Below are positions 45,300-54,099 of a stretch of DNA of 64,000 nt, piece by piece. Origin of the DNA: Candidatus Peregrinibacteria bacterium CG1_02_54_53 (lineage in GTDB: Bacteria; Patescibacteriota; Gracilibacteria; Peribacterales; Peribacteraceae). The notes beneath the pieces are model-generated. The model was not told the DNA's origin. It saw nothing but the letters and a program-made list of their open reading frames with translations, and ran no database searches. Location of the stretch: NCBI GenBank assembly GCA_001872575.1, contig MNWP01000003.1, positions 1-64,000 of the forward strand. The letters are read 5' to 3'. A program made the position numbers and the translations under genes. The first letter of the stretch is position 1. Each line of letters begins with the position of its first letter.

Positions 45300-46118
45300 T
45301 TATACGGCAATGGGGGCCTTGATAGCGGGATGCGGATCGTAGTGGAGAATCTGAAAGTCCCCGAAGGTGAAACCGAAGATCGAATGCACCTCAGGATTCA
45401 GTTGTAATTGCGGAAGAGCGCGGGGAGAACGCGTCAGCTGCTCTCGCGCTTGTTCGAGATGGTTGGAATATAGGTGCAGATCGCCGAACGTGTGGACGAA
45501 ATCTCCCACCTGCAAACCCGTGACCTGCGCCACCATGTGCGTGAGCAGACTGTACGAGGCGATGTTGAACGGCACGCCGAGAAAGAGATCCGCACTACGC
45601 TGGTACAGCTGGCACGAGAGTCTGCCGTTCACGACGTAAAACTGAAAGAGGCAATGGCAGGGAGCCAGGGCCATTTTGCCGCGTTTCACATTCTCCTGCG
45701 GCTTGATCGTGCCATCGGGAATGAATTGCGGATTCCACGCCGAGACGATCAGTCGGCGCGAATCGGGATTGCGCTTAATTTCATCCACAACCCATTGAAT
45801 CTGATCGACCCCGCTGAAATCGCGCCATTGCTTACCGTAGAGCGGACCCAAGTCGCCGTTCTCATCGACCCATTCATCCCAAATGGAAACACCGTTGTCT
45901 TTCAGCGAACGAATATTCGTCTCGCCGCGCAGAAACCACAGAAGCTCATGGATGATGGAACGCGTGTGAAGCTTCTTGGTTGTAAGGAGCGGGAATCCCG
46001 CTCCCAAATCAAACCGCAGCTGCGCACCGAAAACCGAGATGGTGCCGGTGCCCGTTCGGTCGGATTTCTGCGTCCCATTATTTAGAACATGACCGAGAAG
46101 AGAGAGATATTGCTTCAT
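45300..46118 (-). CDS. thyA: Thymidylate synthase ThyA
   Basis: This 272-residue enzyme makes dTMP from dUMP using methylene-THF. It has the standard motifs: [19 protein letters not shown], the Arg-containing loop, [12 protein letters not shown], the catalytic Cys in [33 protein letters not shown] and HLYSNHLEQ. The start [12 protein letters not shown] matches the family. It lies upstream of folA. Confidence 0.96.
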   Translation of the reverse strand: MKQYLSLLGHVLNNGTQKSDRTGTGTISVFGAQLRFDLGAGFPLLTTKKLHTRSIIHELLWFLRGETNIRSLKDNGVSIWDEWVDENGDLGPLYGKQWRDFSGVDQIQWVVDEIKRNPDSRRLIVSAWNPQFIPDGTIKPQENVKRGKMALAPCHCLFQFYVVNGRLSCQLYQRSADLFLGVPFNIASYSLLTHMVAQVTGLQVGDFVHTFGDLHLYSNHLEQAREQLTRSPRALPQLQLNPEVHSIFGFTFGDFQILHYDPHPAIKAPIAV

Positions 46119-46135
46119 TGGACGCAGGGGGGAGT

Positions 46136-46175
46136 GCCGACTTGGCCGGCGGAGCCCCAAAGGAGCGAAGTCGGC
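46136..46175. repeat. GCCGACTT/AAGTCGGC palindrome upstream of thyA
   Basis: Inverted arms of eight bases enclose GC-rich CGGAGCC...GGAGCG sequence. Further along, CTACAAGCTA occurs twice about 22 bases apart (46210-46242). The whole lies between thyA and the TrmB gene. Confidence 0.55.
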
Positions 46176-46237
46176 AAGAGGTCGAGGTACTGACGCATGG
46201 AAAACTATCCTACAAGCTAGACGCTCTGTGCTACAAG

Positions 46238-46987
46238 CTATTGGCTCTTTCCTGCGTATTTCCAAGCCATTTCGAAGATTTGTCGTTGTGTTTCGGCCAC
46301 TTCCACGCTCTCGATAATGACGCCAAATACGTGATCGGCGGAACCGAATGAGCAGATTGCCATCTTGTGATCGTAGATATTGATCTCGTTGGTAAAATCG
46401 AAATTTTTGGAGGGAACCAGACGGATTTCGCGAAGATGCTTACGATCCTCTCCGTGGACCTTGTGCCCGGCTTCATCATCAGGTGCAATACCCCGCAACC
46501 GGATTTTCCGGCGCACGCGCTCGGCAACGTACTCTTCATCATAATTCGGCCAAAAGTGTCGTACTACTGCGGAGTTTGCAAAGTTGAGAAGATCACTTTT
46601 GGCCGTGAGCGTGTCTTCGTACACGCGCCGCACTCCTTCCCAGCCCTCAAAGAAGCGGATAATCGGACGTCGTCGATCCTTGCCTTGTAAACTACGCAAT
46701 TCGGGAAGCACTCTCTGCAGCGCATCGGCGTTCTTTCGCGCTTCAACTGCAAGATGCTCCGGCGGCACCGGAACGTACCACTTGGCTCTCACCTTGCGTA
46801 CCACGGTAAGAAGCCCGCGCTGCGCCAGCCCCTCAAGCGTGTTGTACGTGGTAATGCGATTGATCTTCGTCGCTTTGGCATAAGCAGAAGCAGGTGCGGA
46901 TCCCAACGAAAGCCCTGCCAGATAGAGCGCGGATTCCTTTTCATCAAGCCCGATGGAACGCAGTACGTGCAGGAGGTCGGCCGCCAT
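46238..46987 (-). CDS. TrmB-family transcriptional regulator
   Basis: This 249-residue protein has an N-terminal winged helix ([52 protein letters not shown]) typical of TrmB. A middle effector-like region follows ([20 protein letters not shown]) with FPLD-type fold features. TrmB regulators often sense sugars in Archaea and are also common in CPR. No sugar operon is adjacent, so the target is unknown. Confidence 0.85.
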   Translation of the reverse strand: MAADLLHVLRSIGLDEKESALYLAGLSLGSAPASAYAKATKINRITTYNTLEGLAQRGLLTVVRKVRAKWYVPVPPEHLAVEARKNADALQRVLPELRSLQGKDRRRPIIRFFEGWEGVRRVYEDTLTAKSDLLNFANSAVVRHFWPNYDEEYVAERVRRKIRLRGIAPDDEAGHKVHGEDRKHLREIRLVPSKNFDFTNEINIYDHKMAICSFGSADHVFGVIIESVEVAETQRQIFEMAWKYAGKSQ

Positions 46988-47030
46988 TCAAAGAGGATAT
47001 TGATGTTGTAGAAAAAAACAACAAACAACC

Positions 47031-47684
47031 TTACTTTCCCAAATCTTTCTTCTTCAAGACCAGCGACGACGAACACTTCTGCTTGAACGCGCACTGCTCA
47101 CACTTCCTCCTCTGCGCCGTACACACCGCTCTGCCATGACTGATGAAGAGCGCATTGATCCTCCCCCATTCTTTGCGCGGAAAGAGCGCCATGAGATCCC
47201 GTTCCACACGTTCCGGCGTCTTACCCCGTGAAAGACCCAATCGACGAGCCACCCGAAAGACGTGCGTATCGACCGCGATGCCTTCGTTCTTTCCGAACGC
47301 TGCGTAGAGAACGATGCACGCGGTCTTTCTTCCAACGCCCGGCAATGCCGTGAGCTCCTCTAATGTGCGAGGAACCGTTCCACGATATTCCTCTGCCAGC
47401 TTCTTGCAGAGACCGTGAATATAGCGTGCTTTGCTGCGAAACGTGCCGCAGGAATGAATAATGCGTTCAAGCTCACTACGGGGAAGATTGCCGTAATCAC
47501 GTGCGGTCCGGCAGCGGTCAAACAGTATCGGTGTGACGCGATTAACCTGCGCATCCGTGCACCGAGCCGAGAGAACAGTGGCGATCAGCAAATCGAGTGG
47601 CGTGCGCCAGTGAAGGAATGATTGCGGCGGACGGTAGAGCCGCTTAAGTTCGCGCAGAGCGCCAGCAGGAGATATCGTCAACAC
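47031..47684 (-). CDS. nth: Endonuclease III
   Basis: This 217-residue bifunctional DNA glycosylase/AP lyase acts in base-excision repair of oxidised pyrimidines. It shows the catalytic Lys in ALPGVGRKTACIVLYA, the catalytic Asp in VDTHVFRVARRLGL, and the C-terminal 4Fe-4S cysteines with C-x6-C-x2-C-x5-C spacing (CTAQRRKCEQCAFKQKC). The annotated GTG is very close to a -10-like TACAAT, so the true start may be a few codons later. Confidence 0.93.
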   Translation of the reverse strand: MLTISPAGALRELKRLYRPPQSFLHWRTPLDLLIATVLSARCTDAQVNRVTPILFDRCRTARDYGNLPRSELERIIHSCGTFRSKARYIHGLCKKLAEEYRGTVPRTLEELTALPGVGRKTACIVLYAAFGKNEGIAVDTHVFRVARRLGLSRGKTPERVERDLMALFPRKEWGRINALFISHGRAVCTAQRRKCEQCAFKQKCSSSLVLKKKDLGK

Positions 47685-47783
47685 GATTGTATGATAGAGG
47701 AAAACTCATAACTCAAAACTCACGACTACGCCGTCAAGCCAACTCCCTCGCTCACACCAATCCTTCGGGTATAGTCGGCTCCC

Positions 47784-48359
47784 ATGCTTCCTGCATTCAC
47801 CGTTTTCGACGTGGAGACTACCGGCTTAGACCCACGTCAGGGACACCGTATTCTCGAAATTGCCGGCGTACGCATCGAGGAGGGAAAGATTCAGGAAGAA
47901 CAAGTTTTTTCGCAGCTCGTGAACCCCGAACGGCCCATTCCGTGGGAAGCAAAGAGAGTTCACCACATCAGCGATGAAGAAGTGCTGACTGCCCCGACAA
48001 TCGATGCCATTCTCCCGGAGTTTTTGCGCTTTGCGCAGGACTCTCTGCTGGTTGCCCACAATGCGGAATTCGATATGGGTTTTCTGATACGTGAAAAAGA
48101 ATGCTGCTGGGGATACATCGAACTGCCCGAGAGTATCTGTACCATGAAACTCAGTCGATCGCTCTTTCCTCATGAATTCCGGCACAATCTCGACGTCGTG
48201 GCTCAACGACTCGGCATCCCGCCGTCCGAACAGCGACACCGCGCACTCCCTGATGTATTTACGACGGCTCAGGCACTGCTCAAGATGCTCGAAATCGGCA
48301 AGATCACCTCAATAGAGGATCTTCAGAAGAAAGCAGGCCTGAGGCAAATGGTGGCGTAA
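47784..48359 (+). CDS. DnaQ-like 3'-5' exonuclease (DEDDh)
   Basis: This 191-residue exonuclease shows all DEDDh motifs: FDVETTGLDP, LVAHNAEFDMGFL and HRALPDVFTTAQAL. It resembles the proofreading domain of PolC or stand-alone DnaQ proteins, so proofreading or repair is likely. TATAGT lies eight bases before the ATG with no Shine-Dalgarno, another leaderless candidate. Confidence 0.88.
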   Translation: MLPAFTVFDVETTGLDPRQGHRILEIAGVRIEEGKIQEEQVFSQLVNPERPIPWEAKRVHHISDEEVLTAPTIDAILPEFLRFAQDSLLVAHNAEFDMGFLIREKECCWGYIELPESICTMKLSRSLFPHEFRHNLDVVAQRLGIPPSEQRHRALPDVFTTAQALLKMLEIGKITSIEDLQKKAGLRQMVA

Positions 48360-48444
48360 TTCAGAACAAGGAACGCCGAAACACGCTACACTGTTCTCTG
48401 TAGTTTTTCCTGACCCTGACCCTGGCCCTATTTCTATCTCTCTC

Positions 48445-48924
48445 GTGTCCGTCCTCCCCATCCAGAAAGGCGCCGATAATCCCATCCTCCGAAAAAAGGG
48501 AGCGAAGGTGCCCGAAGTCTCCAAGGCTCTGAAGAAATTGATCAAGAACATGCGCGAGACGGTTAAGGCTGAAGATGGTGCCGGCCTGGCTGCACCACAG
48601 ATCGGCGAGTCGTTACAACTGTGTTTGGCTCTCATTGAAGGCAAGATGACCGTGCTCATCAATCCGGAGATCACGTGGAAGAGTGACGAAACAGATATCG
48701 AAGAAGAAGGATGCCTAAGCCTTCCGGGGCTACAGGTTGCCGTTGCGCGCCCCATTGCGATCACGGTGAAATTCTTAAACGAGAAGGGGGCGGCGCAGGA
48801 ACTCAAACTTATGGATTTTTCGGCTCGTACCGTCCAACACGAGATGGATCATCTCAATGGCGTGCTTCTTGTTGATTATCTCGCAACTGATCATATGATC
48901 CCGCAAAACGAGCAAACCGCGTGA
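48445..48924 (+). CDS. def: Peptide deformylase
   Basis: This 159-residue metalloenzyme removes the N-formyl group from new proteins. The three motifs are present: GAGLAAPQIG, EGCLSLPG and HEMDHLNG. The GTG start is preceded by a repeat of CCTGACCCTGACCCTGG type and a pyrimidine run. gatB follows 41 bases later. Confidence 0.95.
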   Translation: MSVLPIQKGADNPILRKKGAKVPEVSKALKKLIKNMRETVKAEDGAGLAAPQIGESLQLCLALIEGKMTVLINPEITWKSDETDIEEEGCLSLPGLQVAVARPIAITVKFLNEKGAAQELKLMDFSARTVQHEMDHLNGVLLVDYLATDHMIPQNEQTA

Positions 48925-48965
48925 AGCGATTGCGAAGGGAATCACGCTCCCGCTACTCTGCTGAC

Positions 48966-50417
48966 ATGCCCGAACTGGAAGCTGTAATCGGCTTGGAAGT
49001 CCACGCGCAGATGAATACGAAGACGAAGATGTTCTGCGGGTGTGACAACGATGCTTTCGGTAAGACGCCCAACACCACCGTATGTCCCATCTGCATGGGA
49101 TTTCCCGGCACACTGCCTGTTCCAAACAAGGAAGCGATTGCCAAGGCCGTACGGGCCTCGCTGGCTATTGGATGCGCGGTGGCAAGCGAATGTCACTTCG
49201 ACCGCAAGCATTACTTCTACCCCGATCTGCCTGCAGGATTCCAAATCTCCCAGTACGACTTTCCCCTCGCGAAGGGCGGGAACGTGCACTACGACATCAT
49301 CGATGCGAGCGGCAACACCTCAGAAGAACGATCCTGCCGCATCACACGCCTGCACATGGAGAACGATGCGGGAAAATTGAGTCACTACGGCAACAGCACA
49401 CTTTGTGACTACAATAGAGCAGGTACACCACTCATGGAAATCGTTACGGAACCGGATCTGACCTCAGCCCAAGACGCCGTCGCATTCGCTCAGGAACTGC
49501 GACGCATTCTGATCTCGGTGGGAGCGAGTGACGCAGACATGTTTAAGGGAATGATGCGGTTCGATGCTTCGATCTCCCTGAAAGAAAAGGGAACAAAAAA
49601 GCTCAATCCACGCAGTGAGATCAAAAATCTCAACTCATTCAAGGCCCTCGAAAAAGCCCTGCAATTCGAGGAAAAACGACTACGCGATCTGTGGAAGAAA
49701 GACAACGGCCCATTGAAGAACGACATTACTGTCGGCTGGCTGGATGATGAAGAGAAAACCCATGTCCTGCGCGACAAAGAAACTGCCGGCGACTACCGCT
49801 ACTTTCCCGAGCCGGATTTACCGCCGCTGGAGTTCGATACGAAGGAACTCGAGAAAGTGCGCACCGGTCTGCCGCCCCTGCCACGCGAGGAGAAAAAGAA
49901 ACTCTCATCTCTGGGCTTAACCGAAGCAGAGGCGCAGCAACTCAGCGCCGATGCCGACCTCAGGCAAATCTTTGAGGCTGTGTTGGCAAAACTGAAAGAT
50001 GCCAAGCGCACTTCAGGGATCGTCATCACACAGCTTCAGGGATTTCTCAATGCCGCCGGCAAAACGGTACGGCAGGGCCCGGGGGCACAGGCCATGCTTG
50101 ATCTTGTCGAAGCTATCGAGAACGGAAAGATCTCGGGCAGCAAAGGAAAAGATGTGCTGGAGAAAATGGTGGAGACGGGTAAATCCGCTCCCGAAATCAT
50201 CGCGGAAGAAGGGCTGGAGCAAATCTCGGATGAAAGCGCTCTGGAAACACTCGTCGAGAAAGCAATTGCGGCGAATCCGAAGGCTGTTGAATCCTTTAAG
50301 AAAGGAAAAGCCCAGGCACTCGGCGCAATCGTGGGCTGGATTATGAAAGAGACCAAAGGACAGGCGAATCCGGAAAAGGTGAATGGGATTTTGCTGAATA
50401 AAATGAAAGCTAATTAA
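48966..50417 (+). CDS. gatB: Asp-tRNA(Asn)/Glu-tRNA(Gln) amidotransferase subunit B
   Basis: This 483-residue GatB activates mischarged tRNA in the GatCAB complex. Typical sequences are EAVIGLEVHAQMNTKTKMFC, CPICMGFPGTLPVPN, the zinc/ATP region HFDRKHYFYPDLPAGFQISQ and TAGDYRYFPEPDLPP. The YqeY-like C-terminus ends INP-like KVNGILLNKMK. A -10-like TACTCT lies six bases before the ATG. gatA and gatC are not in the window. Confidence 0.95.
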   Translation: MPELEAVIGLEVHAQMNTKTKMFCGCDNDAFGKTPNTTVCPICMGFPGTLPVPNKEAIAKAVRASLAIGCAVASECHFDRKHYFYPDLPAGFQISQYDFPLAKGGNVHYDIIDASGNTSEERSCRITRLHMENDAGKLSHYGNSTLCDYNRAGTPLMEIVTEPDLTSAQDAVAFAQELRRILISVGASDADMFKGMMRFDASISLKEKGTKKLNPRSEIKNLNSFKALEKALQFEEKRLRDLWKKDNGPLKNDITVGWLDDEEKTHVLRDKETAGDYRYFPEPDLPPLEFDTKELEKVRTGLPPLPREEKKKLSSLGLTEAEAQQLSADADLRQIFEAVLAKLKDAKRTSGIVITQLQGFLNAAGKTVRQGPGAQAMLDLVEAIENGKISGSKGKDVLEKMVETGKSAPEIIAEEGLEQISDESALETLVEKAIAANPKAVESFKKGKAQALGAIVGWIMKETKGQANPEKVNGILLNKMKAN

Positions 50418-50418
50418 A

Positions 50419-50583
50419 TCAATGCGGAGAAGCCACCTGCAACATCCACCCCCAAGACGCAGCAAGAATCGCGCTCAGGACTATATCGGTGTTTGATCCA
50501 AAAAAATCAACAAGTGGCGTGCTGGTTGTAGACATTCCCAGTATTGCCGCAATGAAGAATAGGAATCCAGAAACAAATTTCAC
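50419..50583 (-). CDS. Small membrane protein (54 residues)
   Basis: The GTG start gives KFVSGFLFFIAAILGMSTTS followed by a polar stretch and a second hydrophobic segment (ILAAASWGWMLQVA-like). It is convergent with gatB, with the two stop codons two bases apart. It follows another tiny membrane protein. The family is not recognised; composition and tandem arrangement are the evidence. Confidence 0.4.
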   Translation of the reverse strand: MKFVSGFLFFIAAILGMSTTSTPLVDFFGSNTDIVLSAILAASWGWMLQVASPH

Positions 50584-50589
50584 AGATTC

Positions 50590-50688
50590 TTACGATAGTT
50601 TCTTGCCGAAAAGACCGATAACAATGAGACCAATAACATAAATGACCATGAAGAGAACCGGATGGCCTGGAGCGGCAAATAGTGTCAT
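50590..50688 (-). CDS. Small single-helix membrane protein (32 residues)
   Basis: The frame reads MTLFAAPGHPVLFMVIYVIG and continues hydrophobic before a basic end (LFGKKLS). It is one helix with positive C-terminal charge, typical of bacterial small membrane proteins. It lies six bases before the 54-residue gene and downstream of composite hairpin copy C. Confidence 0.4.
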   Translation of the reverse strand: MTLFAAPGHPVLFMVIYVIGLIVIGLFGKKLS

Positions 50689-50741
50689 GGCTCAAGTGTA
50701 GCATCACCAGCAATAAATAGGCGTCAAATGAAAATTACGCG

Positions 50742-50841
50742 CGAAGCGCTGGGTGGCTCCGACGGGACCCAGCGCTGGAGCGCAACCACTAAAGGGAAAA
50801 GATGGCTCATGGAAGGAAAACCGCCAGGTTTGCCTTCCATG
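50742..50841. other. Composite hairpin element, copy C
   Basis: This is the cleanest copy. Plus strand: stem 1 CGCTGGGT...ACCCAGCG, linker TGGAGCGCAACCACTAAAGG then GAAAAG, and hairpin 2 with arms CATGGAAGG/CCTTCCATG around AAAACC-GCCA-GGTTTG. On the minus strand it begins two bases after the efp stop. Confidence 0.65.
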
Positions 50842-50843
50842 AA

Positions 50844-51401
50844 TTAGACCTTTTTCATATACGCCCCCGTCTCCGTATTCACCTTCACGATATCCCCTTC
50901 ACTTAAAAAGAGCGGCACGTTGACAGTGAGCCCGCTCTCGAGCTTGGCTGGCTTGGTGCCGCCCGTTGCGGTATCACCGCGAACACCGGGCATCGTCTCC
51001 ACAATCTTCAGGTCCACCGTAGGTGGCACCTGAATACCAATGGGGTGCTCCTGAAACATCAGTGCATCGACTTCTACGCCATCCGTAAGATACTGAACGG
51101 TGTCACCTAACGTCTCTTTGTTGAGAAAAAACTGATCGTAACTCTGCAGATCCATGAACGTGTACTGTTCGCCGTCGTTGTAGAGGTATTGCACACGACG
51201 ATATCCCACATCAGCCGGCTCAACCTGTTCGCTTCCCTGAAAATTCTTCTGAATCACTGCACCGGTCTTCAGATTCCTCAGCTTACACTGCATATTCGCC
51301 TTGCTCTGGCTTTTGCGCCCGAACTGCGAAGCAACGATGAGATATGGCACCCCGTCGAGTTGAATCGCACGGCCGGGCTTGAGTTCTGTAATCACGTACA
51401 T
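50844..51401 (-). CDS. efp: Translation elongation factor P
   Basis: This 185-residue EF-P relieves ribosome stalling at proline runs. All three domains are present (KLRNLKTGAVIQKNF, VQYLYNDGEQYTFMD, VDLKIVETMPGVRGDTATGG). The domain I tip, PGKG in most EF-Ps, reads FGRKSQSKANMQ here. By ungapped alignment to B. subtilis the modified Lys32 position is Gln32, flanked by Lys30 and Lys34. No known modification enzyme gene is near. Confidence 0.95.
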   Translation of the reverse strand: MYVITELKPGRAIQLDGVPYLIVASQFGRKSQSKANMQCKLRNLKTGAVIQKNFQGSEQVEPADVGYRRVQYLYNDGEQYTFMDLQSYDQFFLNKETLGDTVQYLTDGVEVDALMFQEHPIGIQVPPTVDLKIVETMPGVRGDTATGGTKPAKLESGLTVNVPLFLSEGDIVKVNTETGAYMKKV

Positions 51402-51446
51402 AACAGAACGGCAGTCTGCCGAGTATGACCCCCAGCGGTCAAGCGC

Positions 51447-53384
51447 TCACTGAGGATTCTGCTGCTCTGCAGCTCTCTTCCAGCCAAGATGAATGATGGC
51501 CTGACGTACGCGTTCGGGAAAGTTCTCAGGCCCACCGGGAAGGGCAAAGTAGAGTCTGCGCAGAATGCGCCCCTGATCAGGATGACCCTCGATCGTCCTG
51601 AGCTCTTGAACGAACTGATTCAGGCGCGACTGTGTGAGATGGTAGGCGAAAATGCGCTGACGAATACCGGCTACGAACTGTTGCACCTCGGCTTCTGAGA
51701 GTGATGGAGCCTCTTCAATCGGCAAGTATGCGGTGATCTGCTGAAGGAGAATAGGATCCACTTTTTGCGTCTGGCCGAGTTCCTCTTGTTTCCTGAGTGC
51801 AAGTGCGAGCATTTCGAGCGCCGCCGAGGACTCTCGGCGCACCTCAGGCGTCAGTGTGGCCACATTCTGACTCTTGAGAATTTGCACTTCGGGCTGGAGC
51901 TCCGCCCACATTTCGGGCAATCCGCGCAGGTTCCCCGTCTCGATTGTCTGCGTGAGGACACTGAGAGCATCGAGTAACAAACTACCACGCGTGTCTGTTA
52001 TTGTTCCCGCCGCTCCATCGGCCAGCCTCGAGCTGGTCTCGAGTACAACCTTTTTCAACATGTACCCTTGATCTCCGGGCAATGCCGCTGCGGTATCGCT
52101 CGCATTCTGTGACACAACCTGCCTAAGTAAGAATTGTGCAAGTGTCGCATCACCGGATCCTGTTGCCAGTGAGACAAGTGTCGAACGGTACTCCTCGAGC
52201 GGTAAAGCCACGGCGCCGGTGTGCCCTTGTGCAAGGAGCGCTGCGGCCTCCGTGAGACGCGCATCAGCATGCTGAATTTGCTTTTGAAGTTTGGCCTCGC
52301 CTCCAATAGTGAGAAAAAGGTCGACTGCCTCAACTGCGCGCTTTACCGGATAGAGCGTGGAAGTCGGCAGAATGCGTGCCCGATCCGCAAGACGCGCCTG
52401 CTGCAGTGCGGCGATTTCCTGGCGATGTACCGCATCGAGCGTGAGATTTCCTTGTGCCCAAGGTGCTTGATACGAAGTCGTAGGCAGTTTCTGCGCATAC
52501 GGCGTGCCCGTAGCTCGCAATATGGTCCACTGGCCTGCGACGAGGGGCAGATTCTTGCCCTCGCGTGTGACCTGCGCGCTGCGATCATAGACCTCCACGC
52601 GCACATCGCGCTCACCTTCGATCGAAACGCTTCCGCCATTGACGGTTACGAGGCCCACCGGCGTAAACACGGTGATTCCGCGAAGGTTCGACGGTACAAG
52701 CCCCTGCAACCACAGACGCCCGGTGTAGATCGACAACGTGGGAACAAGCTCTGTAGCAGGTTCCATTCGATCCGAGATATCAACCAGATCGATCATCGTC
52801 CCGTGATCGAGGCGCACGACGCCATCGTCACCCAACACGATACTGGCCTGACCGTCTTCGGCTGTTCGAATTCGCATACCCGCGCGCAATGCGACCTCCT
52901 CTGTAACCGGCCGCCATACCTCGTCGACAAGAATGGAAACGGATCCGTGCGGAAGCAACATTGCTTCCGATCCGGCTGCAGAGTATGGCGCCCAGAGTAT
53001 GCGCGGTGTCATTTGACCAACAAACACGAGCAGCACAGCTGCGGCCACCCATTTCACCCCCCAGAACACATGGCGTGTCTGCCGCACAGGAACAAGCTCG
53101 GGCGAGAATCGCTGCCAGAGCACACGACTCAATCCTTCAGGTGTAACAAACCACCCGCGCAGCTCCACAAGAAATCCGTGAGCGCGGTTTGCCAGAAGAG
53201 AGGAAGAAATCCTCTGCCAGATGGCATGTTTTGCTTCAGGTGTAGGTGTAAGAATGGCTTTAGCGGCACGCAGCGCCTCTGGAGCAGAGACCATCGCCTG
53301 CAGGCGGGTACGAACACGGCTCTGAGCACCCGCATCGGGCGTCAGATCACGTTGGAGCCTTAAGAGGAGGTCCTCTGCAGACAT
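51447..53384 (-). CDS. Anti-sigma/FecR-like membrane protein with DUF5667-type region
   Basis: This 645-residue protein has about 100 cytoplasmic residues, one membrane helix at about 107-125 (VKWVAAAVLLVFVGQ), an extracytoplasmic FecR-like domain (GSVSILVDEVWRPVTEEVAL, GVVRLDHGTMIDLVDISD, VFTPVGLVTVNGGSVSIEG) and a helical region beginning STLYPVKRAVEAVDLFLTIG that fits DUF5667. It follows the ECF sigma gene by 35 bases. It probably acts as that factor's membrane-bound regulator and envelope sensor. Confidence 0.75.
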   Translation of the reverse strand: MSAEDLLLRLQRDLTPDAGAQSRVRTRLQAMVSAPEALRAAKAILTPTPEAKHAIWQRISSSLLANRAHGFLVELRGWFVTPEGLSRVLWQRFSPELVPVRQTRHVFWGVKWVAAAVLLVFVGQMTPRILWAPYSAAGSEAMLLPHGSVSILVDEVWRPVTEEVALRAGMRIRTAEDGQASIVLGDDGVVRLDHGTMIDLVDISDRMEPATELVPTLSIYTGRLWLQGLVPSNLRGITVFTPVGLVTVNGGSVSIEGERDVRVEVYDRSAQVTREGKNLPLVAGQWTILRATGTPYAQKLPTTSYQAPWAQGNLTLDAVHRQEIAALQQARLADRARILPTSTLYPVKRAVEAVDLFLTIGGEAKLQKQIQHADARLTEAAALLAQGHTGAVALPLEEYRSTLVSLATGSGDATLAQFLLRQVVSQNASDTAAALPGDQGYMLKKVVLETSSRLADGAAGTITDTRGSLLLDALSVLTQTIETGNLRGLPEMWAELQPEVQILKSQNVATLTPEVRRESSAALEMLALALRKQEELGQTQKVDPILLQQITAYLPIEEAPSLSEAEVQQFVAGIRQRIFAYHLTQSRLNQFVQELRTIEGHPDQGRILRRLYFALPGGPENFPERVRQAIIHLGWKRAAEQQNPQ

Positions 53385-53419
53385 ATCACACTGGGTAAAA
53401 CGGAGAAAAGGCGCTTTTG

Positions 53420-53992
53420 TTACAGCATTCCATGAGCTTCTGGGGGGAGCAGTGCCTCGAGTTTTTCGAGAGCACGGAACTTGAGGACACGAACCGCCCC
53501 TTCGCGCATTTTAAGCGTACGGGCGATTTCACTGTGTGGTAGATCTGCCATATACGAAAGAAGGAGAATGTCGCGATAGCGGCGCGGCAGTTTGTCCATT
53601 GCGGCACGAACCATTGCAAGTGTCTCGGAACGCTTGACGCGATGATCGGCATGGTTCATCTCATCGGGATCATGAAGATCTTCGGGCATTTCGGCGATTT
53701 CGCGCTTCGAACGATAGGCATCGATGACTTCGTACCGCGCAATGCGAAAGAGCCAAGCTGCAAACGGCACACCCTTGCGCTCCTGATACGTGTGAAGCTT
53801 CTCCCAAACTTTAAGAAAGACATCGGCCACCAGATCTTCGGCCATTTCTGTATCGAAACGAAATGCGGCATAGCGATAGACCTGCGGAAAAAAATAGTCG
53901 TACAGACGCTCGAACGCCTGCGTGTCACCCTCTTTGGCCTGACGGACGAAAGAGAGGATTTCCTGCTCGGTGGGGGTGGTGTTCTCCGCCAT
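53420..53992 (-). CDS. ECF-type RNA polymerase sigma factor
   Basis: This 190-residue sigma-70 factor has region 2 (DLVADVFLKVWEKLHTYQER, FAAWLFRIARYEVIDAYRSK) and region 4 (LPRRYRDILLLSYMADLPHS, EIARTLKMREGAVRVLKFRA). It is cotranscribed with the FecR-like membrane protein, so it likely answers an envelope signal. The start MAENTTPTEQEIL was chosen over upstream in-frame codons because the region before it is not protein-like. Confidence 0.9.
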   Translation of the reverse strand: MAENTTPTEQEILSFVRQAKEGDTQAFERLYDYFFPQVYRYAAFRFDTEMAEDLVADVFLKVWEKLHTYQERKGVPFAAWLFRIARYEVIDAYRSKREIAEMPEDLHDPDEMNHADHRVKRSETLAMVRAAMDKLPRRYRDILLLSYMADLPHSEIARTLKMREGAVRVLKFRALEKLEALLPPEAHGML

Positions 53993-54099
53993 GGGAGATG
54001 CCAAGTATACAAGACGAATGAAGGAATACGGCAAAAAATATAGGGAGATACAGCCATCGCAATGCGTACCTTTCGATTGACAAATAATCGATCGCGGCC

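Noticed and set aside
50742-50841. c-di-GMP or cobalamin riboswitch suggested by GGCAAACC-like and GGGAAAAG-like words
   Set aside because: Only isolated words match; the required helices and tetraloop-receptor arrangement are missing.
52221-53363. A 380-codon plus-strand frame opposite the FecR-like gene
   Set aside because: The product is Cys/Arg/His-rich without domains, while the minus-strand protein has a clear membrane helix and FecR-like segments.
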